A stretch of 64,000 nucleotides of DNA from Betaproteobacteria bacterium MOLA814 (GTDB taxonomy: Bacteria; Pseudomonadota; Gammaproteobacteria; Burkholderiales; Burkholderiaceae_C). Where the stretch lies: the NCBI GenBank assembly GCA_000496475.1, contig AYMW01000001.1, forward strand, positions 533,018 to 597,017, written 5' to 3'. The stretch's first letter is position 1. Each line of letters opens with the position of its first letter. Below, piece by piece: positions 18,364 through 30,245 of this stretch. Made by a program: the position numbers and the translations under genes. The notes under the pieces are model-generated. The model worked only from the letters and a program-made list of their open reading frames with translations, had not been told where the DNA came from and made no database searches.

Positions 18364-18981
18364 ATGCAACTAGACCTGTGGTTTTTTATACCCACTTGCT
18401 TTGCGCTCAATATGTCGCCTGGTCCCAATAACTTGCTGGCCATGAACAATGCCACGCAGCAAGGTGCGCGCGTGGCCTTCGTGGCAGGCATGGGTCGACA
18501 GCTGGCATTTGCGCTGATGATGGCACTCACAGCCTTGGGTCTAGCCAGCGTGTTGTATGCCTCGGTATGGGTGTTTACGACCATCAAAATCGCCGGCGCG
18601 ACCTACCTGGTGTACTTGGCCTGGCAGCTGTGGCACGCCACAGTTGAGCGCATTGTGTTGGATGCACAAGCGCGACGCCAAACAACCATCGCATTGGCGC
18701 AGCGCGAATTCTGGCTGGCCATGGGCAACCCAAAAGCGATTCTGGTGTTCACCGCTTTTTTGCCACAGTTCATCAACATCGACCACGCCATAGCCCCTCA
18801 ATTTGCCGTATTGGGCCTGCTGTTTTTAGGTTTGGAGTGTGTTGCCATTGGGCTGTATGCCCTCGCGGGTCGCTACTGTGCGTCCTTGATACGCAGCCCC
18901 GTGAGCCGCGTGCGCTTCAACCGACTCAGCGCCAGCGTGTTGGGCTTGGCAGCCGTGGGCTTGCTGCTGGCCAAACGCTAA
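18364..18981 (+). CDS. LysE/RhtB family amino acid exporter
   Basis: The 205-residue protein has about six hydrophobic segments and the family opening FFIPTCFALNMSPGPNNLLAMNNAT, where the SPGPN motif is diagnostic of the LysE/RhtB superfamily. These inner-membrane proteins export amino acids such as lysine, homoserine or threonine. The transported compound cannot be inferred. It lies 36 bases after the peroxidase-related gene and may be cotranscribed with it. It is convergent with a thioesterase gene. Confidence 0.87.
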   Translation: MQLDLWFFIPTCFALNMSPGPNNLLAMNNATQQGARVAFVAGMGRQLAFALMMALTALGLASVLYASVWVFTTIKIAGATYLVYLAWQLWHATVERIVLDAQARRQTTIALAQREFWLAMGNPKAILVFTAFLPQFINIDHAIAPQFAVLGLLFLGLECVAIGLYALAGRYCASLIRSPVSRVRFNRLSASVLGLAAVGLLLAKR

Positions 18982-19000
18982 GCGCCTCGCCTTGGGCTCC

Positions 19001-19020
19001 GTGCCGTGTGCCGTGTGCCC
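19001..19020. repeat. Short tandem repeat, 7-base unit
   Basis: GTGCCGT occurs twice in tandem (19001-19007, 19008-19014), followed by a partial third copy GTGCCC. It lies between the convergent LysE and thioesterase genes. No function is evident. Confidence 0.6.
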
Positions 19021-19053
19021 TAATTGGTTGCTCTACAGCCTGGGATCAAGGAT

Positions 19054-19473
19054 TCACGTGACAACACCCAGCAACCACGGCGGTAAGTCTGCTGACTTTT
19101 GCTTAGGAAAGTCTACCCACACGACGGTTGCGCCACCTGCGGCATGTATTGCATCCGGCTGCGCCGCGAGTTCTAGCGTGCACCATGTCTCAAACGTACT
19201 GCGTTTGGGCTCACTGACAAACAACTTGACCAACACATCACCCGGGTACGACAACTGCTTGTAAAAGTTACAAAAGGCATTCAATATCACCGGGCCTTGA
19301 CCTTGTGGGTCGGGCGCAATCCCGATGTTGAACATCCACTCCAATCGAACCGTCTCCATATAACGAAAATACACGGTGTTGTTCACATGGCCCATGGCAT
19401 CCATATCGCCCCAACGTATGGGCAACACCATGTCAAACACGTGTTTTTTCTCGCCGGGCAGGTCTAAACGCAT
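19054..19473 (-). CDS. Acyl-CoA thioesterase (4HBT hotdog fold)
   Basis: This is a 139-residue single hotdog domain protein. The active-site segment RWGDMDAMGHVNNTVYFRYME (split here as RWGDMDAMGHVNN and YFRYMET) carries the Asp of the 4-hydroxybenzoyl-CoA thioesterase family near residue 24. Members hydrolyse acyl-CoA thioesters, and many small proteobacterial homologues act on medium-chain or aromatic acyl-CoA. Nearby acyl-CoA genes (scoAB, ETF-QO) suit such a role, though they are not in one operon. The substrate is unknown. Confidence 0.85.
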   Translation of the reverse strand: MRLDLPGEKKHVFDMVLPIRWGDMDAMGHVNNTVYFRYMETVRLEWMFNIGIAPDPQGQGPVILNAFCNFYKQLSYPGDVLVKLFVSEPKRSTFETWCTLELAAQPDAIHAAGGATVVWVDFPKQKSADLPPWLLGVVT

Positions 19474-19777
19474 AGGACTTCTTTCACAAAATTAGATCTT
19501 CAGGCTACTGGGTTTATCCCTCGGTGCTTGTCATGCAGTTGACGCGCACATGCCACAACAAAATGTACCAGCGTTGCCTCTAGTGCAGACAACCAGATGC
19601 CAGTCACTCACAGCCTGGGTGTGACACGCTGCTACAACGAACGTGGCGACCAAATTGTTAGATTGAACAAGGCTTGATGTATGGGATAGCCAGACGGACT
19701 TTAAGTTAGCCACTGTTAATTACAATGGGTCAACGTATATTCAATACCAATGCCAACAACTGCTGACGGAGACCCCT
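19474..19777. other. Intergenic region with candidate ETF-QO promoter
   Basis: This 304-base divergent gap separates the thioesterase gene from ETF-QO. No open frame in it has coding character. TACAAT at 19721-19726 is a reasonable -10 box for ETF-QO, with only a weak -35 (around ACTTTA, 19698-19703). GGAG at 19768-19771 is the ribosome-binding site for the ATG at 19778. Nothing else is recognised. Confidence 0.4.
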
Positions 19778-21463
19778 ATGACCTCACCCGCTTTACTTCA
19801 AGCCCACGGCCCACGTGAGTCCATGGACTACGACGTTGTTGTTGTCGGTGGTGGCCCCAGCGGCCTGGCCACGGCCATTCGTTTGAAGCAGCTGGCAGCC
19901 GACAAGGGCACAGAGCTGAATGTGGTGGTGCTTGAAAAAGGCTCAGAGCCAGGGGCGCACATTTTAAGTGGCGCAGTCATGGACCCACGTGCCATCACAG
20001 AGCTGCTGCCCAACTGGAAAGAACTGGGCGCACCGCTGCACCAACTCGTCACCGACGACGACGTCTTGTTTTTAACGGCGTCTGGCAGCAAACGCACGCC
20101 AGACTTCTTGGTACCCGATTGCTTTCACAACAGTGGCAACTATGTCGTGAGTTTGGGAGCCGTCAGCAAATGGCTGGGCGAACAAGCCGAGGCCTTGGGC
20201 GTGGAGATTTTTCCTGGCTTCACAGCCGCCGAGGTCTTGTACAACGAGGCAGGCGCAGTGCGCGGTGTGGCCACTGGTGACGTCGGCATTGGCAAAGACG
20301 GCGAACCTACCAGCGACTTTCAATTGGGCATGGAACTGCTGGGCAAGTACACCGTGTTTGCTGAAGGCTCACGCGGCCACTTGGGCAAACAACTCATTGC
20401 CAAGTTCAAACTGGACGCCGGCAAAGACCCACAAAGCTACGCGCTGGGCGTGAAAGAGTTGTGGGAAGTGACCCCCGCCAACGCCAAGCCAGGCCACGTG
20501 GTGCACACCGCCGGCTGGCCGCTAGACAACGCCACCTATGGTGGCGGCTTTTTATACCACCTAGAAGGCAACCAAGTAACGCTTGGGTTTGTCACTGGTT
20601 TGGACTACAAAAACCCATGGCTCAGCCCATTCGAAGAGATGCAACGCTGGAAAACGCATCCCAGCATCAAAGCCGTGCTAGAAGGCGGCAAGCGCTTGGG
20701 CTACGGCGCACGCGCCATTACAGCAGGCGGCTTGTTGTCACTGCCCAAAACAGTGTTCCCAGGCGGCGCGTTGGTGGGCTGCGACGCAGGCTACTTGAAC
20801 GCCAGCCGTATCAAAGGCAGCCATGCCGCTATCAAAACCGGCATGTTATGCGCCGAAGCTGCCTTCGAAGCCGTGCAAGCTGGACGAGCCCAAGATGAAC
20901 TCAGCGGCTACCCGGGCGCATTTGAAAAGAGCTGGCTGTATGACGAGCTGTTGGGTGCCAAAAACTTCAAACAGTGGTTTAAGAAAGGCAACACCGTGGG
21001 CACGCTCATGACGGGTATCGAGCAGTGGCTGCTGCCCAAGCTGGGCTTGAAGTCCCCTCCATGGACCATTCACCGCACCCGTGCGGACCACAGCTACCTC
21101 ATGCCCGCGGCGCAGTGCCCGGAAATCAGCTACCCCAAACCAGACGGCGTCATCACCTTTGACCGCCTGAGCAGCGTCTTCATCAGCAACACCAACCACG
21201 CTGAAAACCAACCTGCTCACTTAACGCTGCTAGACGCCAGCATCCCTGTCGCCATCAACCTCAAGCATTACGCCGGCCCTGAAAGCCGCTACTGCCCAGC
21301 TGGGGTGTACGAGTACATCAAAACCCCAGACGGCGCCGACGCTTTGCAAATCAATGCGCAAAACTGCATCCACTGCAAAACGTGTGACATCAAAGACCCC
21401 ACGCAAAACATCAACTGGGTCACCCCAGAAGGCGGGGGCGGGCCCAACTACGCGGGTATGTAA
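19778..21463 (+). CDS. Electron transfer flavoprotein-ubiquinone oxidoreductase
   Basis: ETF-QO passes electrons from reduced electron transfer flavoprotein, filled by acyl-CoA and other dehydrogenases, to ubiquinone. The 561-residue protein has an FAD-binding motif VVVGGGPSGLATAIRL near residues 20-35. The second FAD/quinone-binding part includes GGLLSLPKTVFPGG. At the C-terminus is a 4Fe-4S domain with a Cys in RYCPAGVYEY and the motif NCIHCKTCDIKDP (Cys about 530, 533 and 536). It is a monotopic membrane enzyme. The etfAB genes are not in the window. Start and ribosome-binding site are clear. Confidence 0.95.
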   Translation: MTSPALLQAHGPRESMDYDVVVVGGGPSGLATAIRLKQLAADKGTELNVVVLEKGSEPGAHILSGAVMDPRAITELLPNWKELGAPLHQLVTDDDVLFLTASGSKRTPDFLVPDCFHNSGNYVVSLGAVSKWLGEQAEALGVEIFPGFTAAEVLYNEAGAVRGVATGDVGIGKDGEPTSDFQLGMELLGKYTVFAEGSRGHLGKQLIAKFKLDAGKDPQSYALGVKELWEVTPANAKPGHVVHTAGWPLDNATYGGGFLYHLEGNQVTLGFVTGLDYKNPWLSPFEEMQRWKTHPSIKAVLEGGKRLGYGARAITAGGLLSLPKTVFPGGALVGCDAGYLNASRIKGSHAAIKTGMLCAEAAFEAVQAGRAQDELSGYPGAFEKSWLYDELLGAKNFKQWFKKGNTVGTLMTGIEQWLLPKLGLKSPPWTIHRTRADHSYLMPAAQCPEISYPKPDGVITFDRLSSVFISNTNHAENQPAHLTLLDASIPVAINLKHYAGPESRYCPAGVYEYIKTPDGADALQINAQNCIHCKTCDIKDPTQNINWVTPEGGGGPNYAGM

Positions 21464-21628
21464 CACGTGTCGTCACCACGCCGCCGCTGTGCCTCGAACA
21501 TTGCCAATACCCAAAGACTGTGACAGTGCGCTGATCAACTTGCCCAAGGCAGGTTGACCGGCGTTGACAGCCACCGCCCCGCCACCCGCCTGTAGATGGC
21601 CTATCTGCATACCAATCAACAATAACTT

Positions 21629-23560
21629 GTGTCGTCCCCTGCCTCCACCTTCAAAGTGTTAAGCCTCATCCCCCCGATGACACAGCTCAACACGCCTTAC
21701 CCGTCTACGGCTTACATCACGGGCTTTTTGCGTGAGCAAGGCATAGACGCGGTGCAGCACGATTTGGCGTTGGCGACTGTGTTGGAATTGCTAAGCAAAC
21801 CCGGTTTGGCACAGCTGCAAGCCGCTGCGCTGGCGACAGATGAGGCCACACGCAGCGCTGCGGTGAACTCATTTTTAGACCATGCCAGCAGCTACATCTC
21901 TACCATTGACCCCACCATTGCGTTTTTGCAAGGACGCGACAGTACGCTGTGCCACCGCATCGCCTCACGCGGATTTTTGCCAGAAGGACCGCGCTTTGCC
22001 TCGCTGAATGACTACGCCGACGACGACGACAACCCTGACAACCTGAGCTGGGCCTTTGGTGCACTTGGCCACAGCGACAGGGCTAGACATTTGGCCACGC
22101 TGTACCTCAACGACATTGCAGATGTGCTGCGCGACGCGGTAGATGAAGGCTTTCAGTTTGTGCGCTATGCAGAAAGCTTGGCGGCCAGCCAGCCCAGCTT
22201 TGACGCATTGGCCACGGCGCTGGCCCAGCCTGCCAATTTAATTGACGCCACGCTTGAGCGCTTGACGCTGGCGACCGTGGCCGAGCACCAACCCACGTTG
22301 GTGGTGCTGTCTGTGCCATTTCCTGGCGCGGTATACGCTGCATTTCGGATTGCGCAAACCATTCGCAAGCACCACCCGTATGTGCGAATTGCTTTGGGCG
22401 GCGGCTTTGTCAACACTGAACTGCGCGAATTGTCTGACCCCCGGGTCTTTGACTTTGTTGACTTTGTCAGCTTAGACGGGGGTGAGCGCCCACTTCTGTG
22501 CCTCATTGAGCACTTGCGAGGCAAGCGTGGCGTATCTCGCTTGGTACGCACCTTCACGCGCAACGCCGAAGGTGCGGTGGTCTACACCAACTGGCAAGAG
22601 CCAGATGTCGCCTTTGAAGATGTGGGTACCCCCACTTGGGATGGCTTGCCACTGATGCGCTATTTGTCGCTGCTAGACATGCTCAACCCCATGAACCGGC
22701 TGTGGAGCGATGGGCGCTGGAACAAGCTCACAGTTGCCCACGGTTGCTACTGGAAAAAGTGCAGTTTTTGTGATGTCAGCCTTGACTACATCAGCCGGTA
22801 TGACGCGGCCAGTGCCACCACGTTGGTAGACCGTATTGAACGCATAGTGGCCGAGACTGGACAGACTGGCTTTCACTTGGTCGATGAAGCCGCACCACCC
22901 AAAGTGCTCAAAGCCTTGGCCACCGAGTTGATTGCGCGCGGTGTGCACATTTCGTGGTGGGGCAACATTCGATTCGAAAAAACCTTCACCCCTGAGCTCT
23001 GCCAGCTGCTGGCACACAGTGGCTGTATTGCCATGTCTGGTGGCCTAGAGGTGGCGTCAGACAGGCTGCTCACGCTGATGCAAAAAGGGGTATCCATAGA
23101 CCAAGTGGCACGCGTGACCAAGGGCTTTGCCGACGCCGGTGTCATGGTTCATGCGTACCTCATGTACGGCTTTCCCACGCAAACCGTGCAAGACACGGTA
23201 GACGCGCTGGAGTACGTGCGCCAGCTGTTCGAGTTGGGGTGCATACACAGCGGCTTCTTTCACCGCTTTGTCTGCACCGTGCACTCGCCAGTGGGTAAAA
23301 ATCCAGCCCAATTCGGCGTGACGCTGACCCCGTTGCCAGCCAGCCAATTTGCCAAAAACGACGTGGGGTTTATAGACACCACCCTAGATGGGTCGGGCAC
23401 CACCCACGACGAACTGGGTGCAGGCCTCAAAAAAGCCATTTACAACTACATGCACGGCATAGGCCTTGAGACCCCGGCGCATACCTGGTTTGGCCTGCCA
23501 AAAAGTGTGTGTCCCCGCACCAAGGTGAAGCCAGATGTCGTTGAACGAGCGCTATACTAA
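21629..23560 (+). CDS. B12-binding-type radical SAM protein of unknown function
   Basis: The 643-residue protein begins with GTG. An N-terminal region (about 1-60, PSTAYITGFLREQGIDAVQHD) and a middle stretch (LVVLSVPFPGAVYAAFRIAQ, then RIALGGGFVNTELREL) resemble the cobalamin-binding fold of B12-type radical SAM enzymes. The radical SAM barrel follows, with the cluster motif AHGCYWKKCSFCDVS at about 371-385. The spacing is CX4CX2C instead of the usual CX3CX2C. Later motifs include SGGLEVASDRLL and YLMYGFPTQT, standard for the fold. No substrate or pathway can be assigned. It lies directly upstream of the glycine riboswitch but probably on a separate transcript. Confidence 0.85.
   Translation: MSSPASTFKVLSLIPPMTQLNTPYPSTAYITGFLREQGIDAVQHDLALATVLELLSKPGLAQLQAAALATDEATRSAAVNSFLDHASSYISTIDPTIAFLQGRDSTLCHRIASRGFLPEGPRFASLNDYADDDDNPDNLSWAFGALGHSDRARHLATLYLNDIADVLRDAVDEGFQFVRYAESLAASQPSFDALATALAQPANLIDATLERLTLATVAEHQPTLVVLSVPFPGAVYAAFRIAQTIRKHHPYVRIALGGGFVNTELRELSDPRVFDFVDFVSLDGGERPLLCLIEHLRGKRGVSRLVRTFTRNAEGAVVYTNWQEPDVAFEDVGTPTWDGLPLMRYLSLLDMLNPMNRLWSDGRWNKLTVAHGCYWKKCSFCDVSLDYISRYDAASATTLVDRIERIVAETGQTGFHLVDEAAPPKVLKALATELIARGVHISWWGNIRFEKTFTPELCQLLAHSGCIAMSGGLEVASDRLLTLMQKGVSIDQVARVTKGFADAGVMVHAYLMYGFPTQTVQDTVDALEYVRQLFELGCIHSGFFHRFVCTVHSPVGKNPAQFGVTLTPLPASQFAKNDVGFIDTTLDGSGTTHDELGAGLKKAIYNYMHGIGLETPAHTWFGLPKSVCPRTKVKPDVVERALY
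23553..23558 (+). promoter_or_regulatory. Candidate -10 box for the glycine riboswitch transcript
   Basis: TATACT matches the -10 consensus at five of six positions and overlaps the last codons of the radical SAM gene. Initiation about seven bases downstream would start the RNA just before the first aptamer (23571). No good -35 is visible at 16-18 bases upstream. Confidence 0.4.
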
Positions 23561-23570
23561 TACTTTGCTA

Positions 23571-23860
23571 GGAGAGCGCAGGCCATACCCCACGTGTGGA
23601 CGCTGCCGCCGAAGGCGCAAAGTCTCTCATCGCAGAGGCTGCAACGCTCAGGTACCAGGACTGGCAGAGCGTGGCTGCACAACAGCCGCGTTACCCCACT
23701 GGAGAGAGACCCACCACCGAGTTGGTCCACCGAAGGAGCAAGCCGCACAGCCCACGTGCCAACGTAGGCCCGGTGAATCTCTCAGGTAAAGCGGACATGG
23801 GGCAGATCTCGCACCAACAGGGTTATGCTGTTGGCGTGCAATGAAACACTGCCCATAAGG
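23571..23860 (+). promoter_or_regulatory. Tandem glycine riboswitch controlling gcvTHP
   Basis: Two glycine aptamers lie in series. Aptamer 1 (about 23571-23668) has GGAGAGCG, GCCGAAGGCGCAA and GCTCAGGTACCAGGACTGGCA. Aptamer 2 (about 23694-23808) has GGAGAGAGACC, CACCGAAGGAGCAA and TCTCTCAGGTAAAGCGGACA. The conserved CCGAAGG and CTCAGG elements in each copy are diagnostic. A hairpin (23811-23840) and the gcvT ribosome-binding site AAGG (23857-23860) follow. CCCCA (23694-23698) can pair with TGGGG (23798-23802) as the P1 stem of aptamer 2. GGGCAG (23800-23805) can alternatively pair with CTGCCC (23849-23854), next to the Shine-Dalgarno. Confidence 0.95.
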
Positions 23861-23870
23861 TACAACGCCT

Positions 23871-25061
23871 GTGTCTGACCTCTCTATTAACAGCAACAAC
23901 GCGGCCATTTCTGCTGCCGGTATGCATGTGAATACCGCATCACCAAGCGTATTACAACGCACCCCGTTGTATGACTTACACCTCGAATTAGGTGCACGTA
24001 TGGTGGCATTTGCGGGCTACAGTATGCCTGTGCAGTACCCCATGGGGGTCATGGGCGAGCACTTGCACACCCGCACCAAAGCGGGCTTGTTTGACGTTTC
24101 CCACATGGGTCAACTCAGCCTAAGCGGCGAGCACGCCGCACGTTCATTCGAGACCCTTGTACCAGCAGACGTCATGGACTTGCCTGTGGGCAAACAGCGC
24201 TACGGTTTGCTGCTCAATGACCAAGGCGGTATTGTGGATGACCTCATGTTTGTTAACCGTGGCAGCGATTTGTTTGTCATCGTTAACGGCGCATGCAAAG
24301 ACGGCGACATCGCACACATACAAGCGCACATTGGCGCAACCTGCACTGTGCAGCCCATGCCAGACCACGCCCTCCTTGCGCTGCAAGGCCCCATGGCTGT
24401 CGACGTGCTCACAGCGTTAGACCCCAGCGTGGCCAACTTGGTGTTCATGACAGGGTCAGCCGCGGTGCTAGGCGGCATCGCGTGCTACCTCACGCGCAGC
24501 GGCTATACCGGTGAAGACGGCTTTGAGATTTCAGTACCCGGCGAACACGCCTTGGCGCTGGCCAAGCTCATACTGAGCGACGAGCGCGTCGCACCCATTG
24601 GACTTGGCGCGCGCAACTCGCTGCGCTTGGAAGCCGGCCTGTGCTTGTACGGCAACGACATCACCACCACCACCACGCCCGTTGAAGCCAATCTGAACTG
24701 GGCCATGCAACAGGTCAGGCGCACAGGTGGCGCCAGGGCCGGTGGCTTTTTAGGCAGCGCTGTGGTGCTGGCGCAACTAGACGGCACTGCACCCATTACC
24801 CGCAAACGTGTGGGCTTAATCGCCACAGAGCGCGTGCCCGTGCGTGACCATACCGTGCTGCAAGACACCCAAGGCGGCGTCGTAGGCGAGGTCACCAGCG
24901 GCTTATTGAGCCCCAGCGTCAACAAAGCCATAGCCATTGGCTATGTGGGTGTTGCCCATGCGGTTATTGGCACACAAGTCAATGCCGTGGTTCGAGGCAA
25001 GCTGGTCGCCATGACCGTGAGCCCCATGCCCTTCACACCCAACAACTACCACCGTGGCTAA
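23871..25061 (+). CDS. gcvT: Glycine cleavage system T protein (aminomethyltransferase)
   Basis: GcvT transfers the aminomethyl carbon from lipoyl-H protein to tetrahydrofolate, releasing ammonia. The 396-residue protein has the folate-binding domain (MVAFAGYSMPVQYPMG, FDVSHMGQ) and the C-terminal barrel (LGARNSLRLEAGLCLYGND). It starts with GTG, with AAGG about ten bases upstream, and carries an N-terminal extension of about 30 residues before RTPLYDLHLELGARM; an internal ATG at 23922 would shorten it. It is the first gene behind the riboswitch, so glycine should control the whole operon. Confidence 0.96.
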   Translation: MSDLSINSNNAAISAAGMHVNTASPSVLQRTPLYDLHLELGARMVAFAGYSMPVQYPMGVMGEHLHTRTKAGLFDVSHMGQLSLSGEHAARSFETLVPADVMDLPVGKQRYGLLLNDQGGIVDDLMFVNRGSDLFVIVNGACKDGDIAHIQAHIGATCTVQPMPDHALLALQGPMAVDVLTALDPSVANLVFMTGSAAVLGGIACYLTRSGYTGEDGFEISVPGEHALALAKLILSDERVAPIGLGARNSLRLEAGLCLYGNDITTTTTPVEANLNWAMQQVRRTGGARAGGFLGSAVVLAQLDGTAPITRKRVGLIATERVPVRDHTVLQDTQGGVVGEVTSGLLSPSVNKAIAIGYVGVAHAVIGTQVNAVVRGKLVAMTVSPMPFTPNNYHRG

Positions 25062-25145
25062 GCACTGCCCCGACCTGCCAACACACAAGCTGCAACAAAC
25101 GCGCTGCATTTTTACCTCGCATCACATTTCAACCAAGGAAATTCC

Positions 25146-25508
25146 ATGATTAAGTACACCGAAGACCACGAATGGCTCAGCATTGAAGGCGACATCGCCA
25201 CCGTCGGCATTACGCACCACGCGCAAGACGCGCTGGGCGACGTCGTATTCGTTGAGCTGCCAGAAGTTGGCGCAACATTCGAGCAGAAAGCCACAGCCGG
25301 CGTGGTCGAGTCCGTTAAAGCTGCCGCCGACGTGTACATGCCCGTGACAGGTGCAATTACCGAAGTCAACGAGGTATTGCGTGATGACCCGTCACTGGCC
25401 AACACCGACCCACTGGGCACCGGCTGGTTCTTCAAAGTCAAACTCAGCAACCCCGCTGAACTAGACGCCCTGATGGACGCAACCACCTACGGCGCATTCT
25501 CTGCTTGA
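25146..25508 (+). CDS. gcvH: Glycine cleavage system H protein
   Basis: GcvH is the lipoylated carrier of the glycine cleavage complex. The 120-residue protein has the lipoyl domain with the attachment Lys58 in GVVESVKAAADVYMP. The ribosome-binding site AAGGAAATTCC directly precedes the ATG. It lies 84 bases after gcvT and 89 bases before gcvP, and that second gap is occupied by an inverted repeat. Length and sequence are typical. Confidence 0.97.
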   Translation: MIKYTEDHEWLSIEGDIATVGITHHAQDALGDVVFVELPEVGATFEQKATAGVVESVKAAADVYMPVTGAITEVNEVLRDDPSLANTDPLGTGWFFKVKLSNPAELDALMDATTYGAFSA

Positions 25509-25527
25509 ACCCAATGCAGCCCAGTTA

Positions 25528-25597
25528 ATTGGGGTCAGATCCCAATTCATCTCCTTTCGACCCGTTACTTCCTGCGACCCATTAGGATCTGACCCCA

Positions 25598-25599
<2 letters not shown>
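25528..25599. repeat. Inverted repeat, 15-bp perfect arms, between gcvH and gcvP
   Basis: The left arm ATTGGGGTCAGATCC (25528-25542) and right arm GGATCTGACCCCAAT (25585-25599) are exact reverse complements, 42 bases apart. The final AT of the right arm is the first two bases of the gcvP ATG at 25598, and GGA of the right arm is the only Shine-Dalgarno-like sequence before it. The GGGGTCAGA wording recalls palindromic repeats seen around REP-associated/IS200-like transposases, from memory, so this may be a small mobile repeat that inserted in the operon. No transposase is present. Confidence 0.8.
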
Positions 25600-28536
<2,937 letters not shown>

Positions 28537-28540
<4 letters not shown>

Positions 28541-29610
28541 ACGCCCTCACATACCCCAGCCATCTGAAACAGCATTTCGCCAGCGACAACTATGCAGGCA
28601 TGTGTGGCCCTGCTGCACACTGGTTTCTTGAGGCCAACAACAGCGGCCATGCGCCCGCTTATGGCGACGACGAGTGGACGCATAAAGTGTCAGAGTCATT
28701 GCGCAACTTGTTTCAAACCGACTGTGATATTTACTTTGTATTCAACGGCACAGCGGCCAACTCACTGGCCTTGGCCAGCCTATGCCAGAGCTACCACTCG
28801 GTGGTGTGCTCGCCGGTGGCTCACATAGAAACCGACGAGTGTGGCGGCCCGGAGTTTTTCTCAAACGGCTCCAAACTGTTGGTGGCTGATGCGGGTGGTG
28901 AAGCAGGCCAGCACGGCAAACTCACACCAGATGCCATTGAGGCTATCGTCACCAAACGCACAGACTTGCATTATCCAAAGCCCAAAGTGGTCTCCATCAC
29001 GCAAGCCACTGAACTGGGAACCATTTACTCGGTCGAGGAAGTGCGCGCCATCGCCGCCATTGCCAAACGCCGTCACCTCAAACTGCACATGGACGGCGCA
29101 CGCTTTGCCAACGCCGTGGCCACCTTGGGCTGCCACCCCAGCGAGATCACGTGGCGCGCAGGTGTTGATGTGCTGTGTTTTGGTGGTACCAAAAATGGCC
29201 TACCTGTCGGCGAAGCCGTGGTGTTTTTTGACAAGCACCTGAGCGAAGACTTTGCCTACCGCGTCAAGCAAGCCGGACAACTGGCCAGCAAAATGCGTTT
29301 TATTTCTGCGCCATGGCTGGGCATGTTGCAAGACGACGTGTGGCTCAGCAATGCACGCCACGCCAACACCATGGCACAACGCCTGCGCAGCAAACTAGAG
29401 ACTCTAGAAGGCTTGTCGCTGCTGGCGCCCACACAAGCCAACGGCGTATTCGTCAACCTGCCCCAAACCGCCATAGACAAACTGCAAACAGGCGGTTGGC
29501 GCTTTTATGAGTTCATCGCCGGCGGCGGCTGCCGCTTCATGTGCTCGTGGGACACCACAGACGAGGCGGTAGATGCATTGGTGAGCGCGATTGAGGCGTC
29601 GTTGAACTAG
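28537..29610 (+). CDS. ltaE: Low-specificity L-threonine aldolase
   Basis: This PLP enzyme splits threonine to glycine and acetaldehyde. The 357-residue protein has the beta-eliminating lyase fold: [15 protein letters not shown] in the middle, and the PLP Lys about 219 in [13 protein letters not shown]. The opening [21 protein letters not shown] is characteristic of the bacterial family that also includes some phenylserine aldolases. The ATGA overlap with gcvP shows translational coupling within the gcv operon, so glycine production from threonine and glycine cleavage are placed under one glycine riboswitch. Substrate specificity between threonine and related beta-hydroxy amino acids is not determined. 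Confidence 0.9.
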
Positions 29611-29737
29611 ACCGCTGGCCTCGGCCAGACCCAAGCCCACGTCAACTTCAAGCCACGTGCACGTTGCACCTCGAGAGTTGCTACTGGCTTGCTGCCAATG
29701 ACTTGTCGTTGCGTATTGGTGTGTTGTACGACGTGGC

Positions 29738-30190
29738 TTAGCCAGCCATCTGCAACAAGCCACCGATGGCCAATGGGTAGCCTTGCACACCAAAGCCTGC
29801 CATGACGGCCTTGGCCGCAGGTGACAAAAAGGAGTGGTGGCGAAATACTTCGCGCGCATGAACGTTGCTGATGTGCAGCTCAACAACGGTGACCTGAGCG
29901 CCTTTGATGGCATCGTGCAAGGCCACGCTGGTGTGGGTGTAAGCACCTGCGTTGAACACCACGCCCAACAACTCACCAGCAGCTTGTTCGCGACCGGCGC
30001 GGTGCAAGGCGTCGATCAAATCGCCCTCGTGGTTGCTTTGCACAAACTCCAAGGCCACGCCAGCGAGATCGCAGGCTGTTTGGCACAGCACTTGTACGTC
30101 TGCCAGCGTGGCAGAGCCGTACACAGCAGGTTCGCGTTGGCCCAATAGATTTAAGTTGGGGCCGTTGAGTACGAGTATTTTTTGTGTCAT
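29738..30190 (-). CDS. aroQ: 3-dehydroquinate dehydratase, type II
   Basis: AroQ converts 3-dehydroquinate to 3-dehydroshikimate in the shikimate pathway. The 150-residue protein has the signature LNGPNLNLLGQREPAVYG with catalytic Tyr24, then QSNHEGDLIDALH and the catalytic His in VELHISNVHAREVFRHHS. The family forms dodecamers. Here it is alone on the minus strand, 127 bases from the convergent threonine aldolase; accB/accC, which often follow aroQ in proteobacteria, are not adjacent. aroC lies about 1.3 kb upstream on the same strand. Confidence 0.96.
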   Translation of the reverse strand: MTQKILVLNGPNLNLLGQREPAVYGSATLADVQVLCQTACDLAGVALEFVQSNHEGDLIDALHRAGREQAAGELLGVVFNAGAYTHTSVALHDAIKGAQVTVVELHISNVHAREVFRHHSFLSPAAKAVMAGFGVQGYPLAIGGLLQMAG

Positions 30191-30245
30191 GCGTGCTTGC
30201 CTTGCTTGGTTGCTGAATGTGTCAGAGTTTAAATGATGTAAGAGG

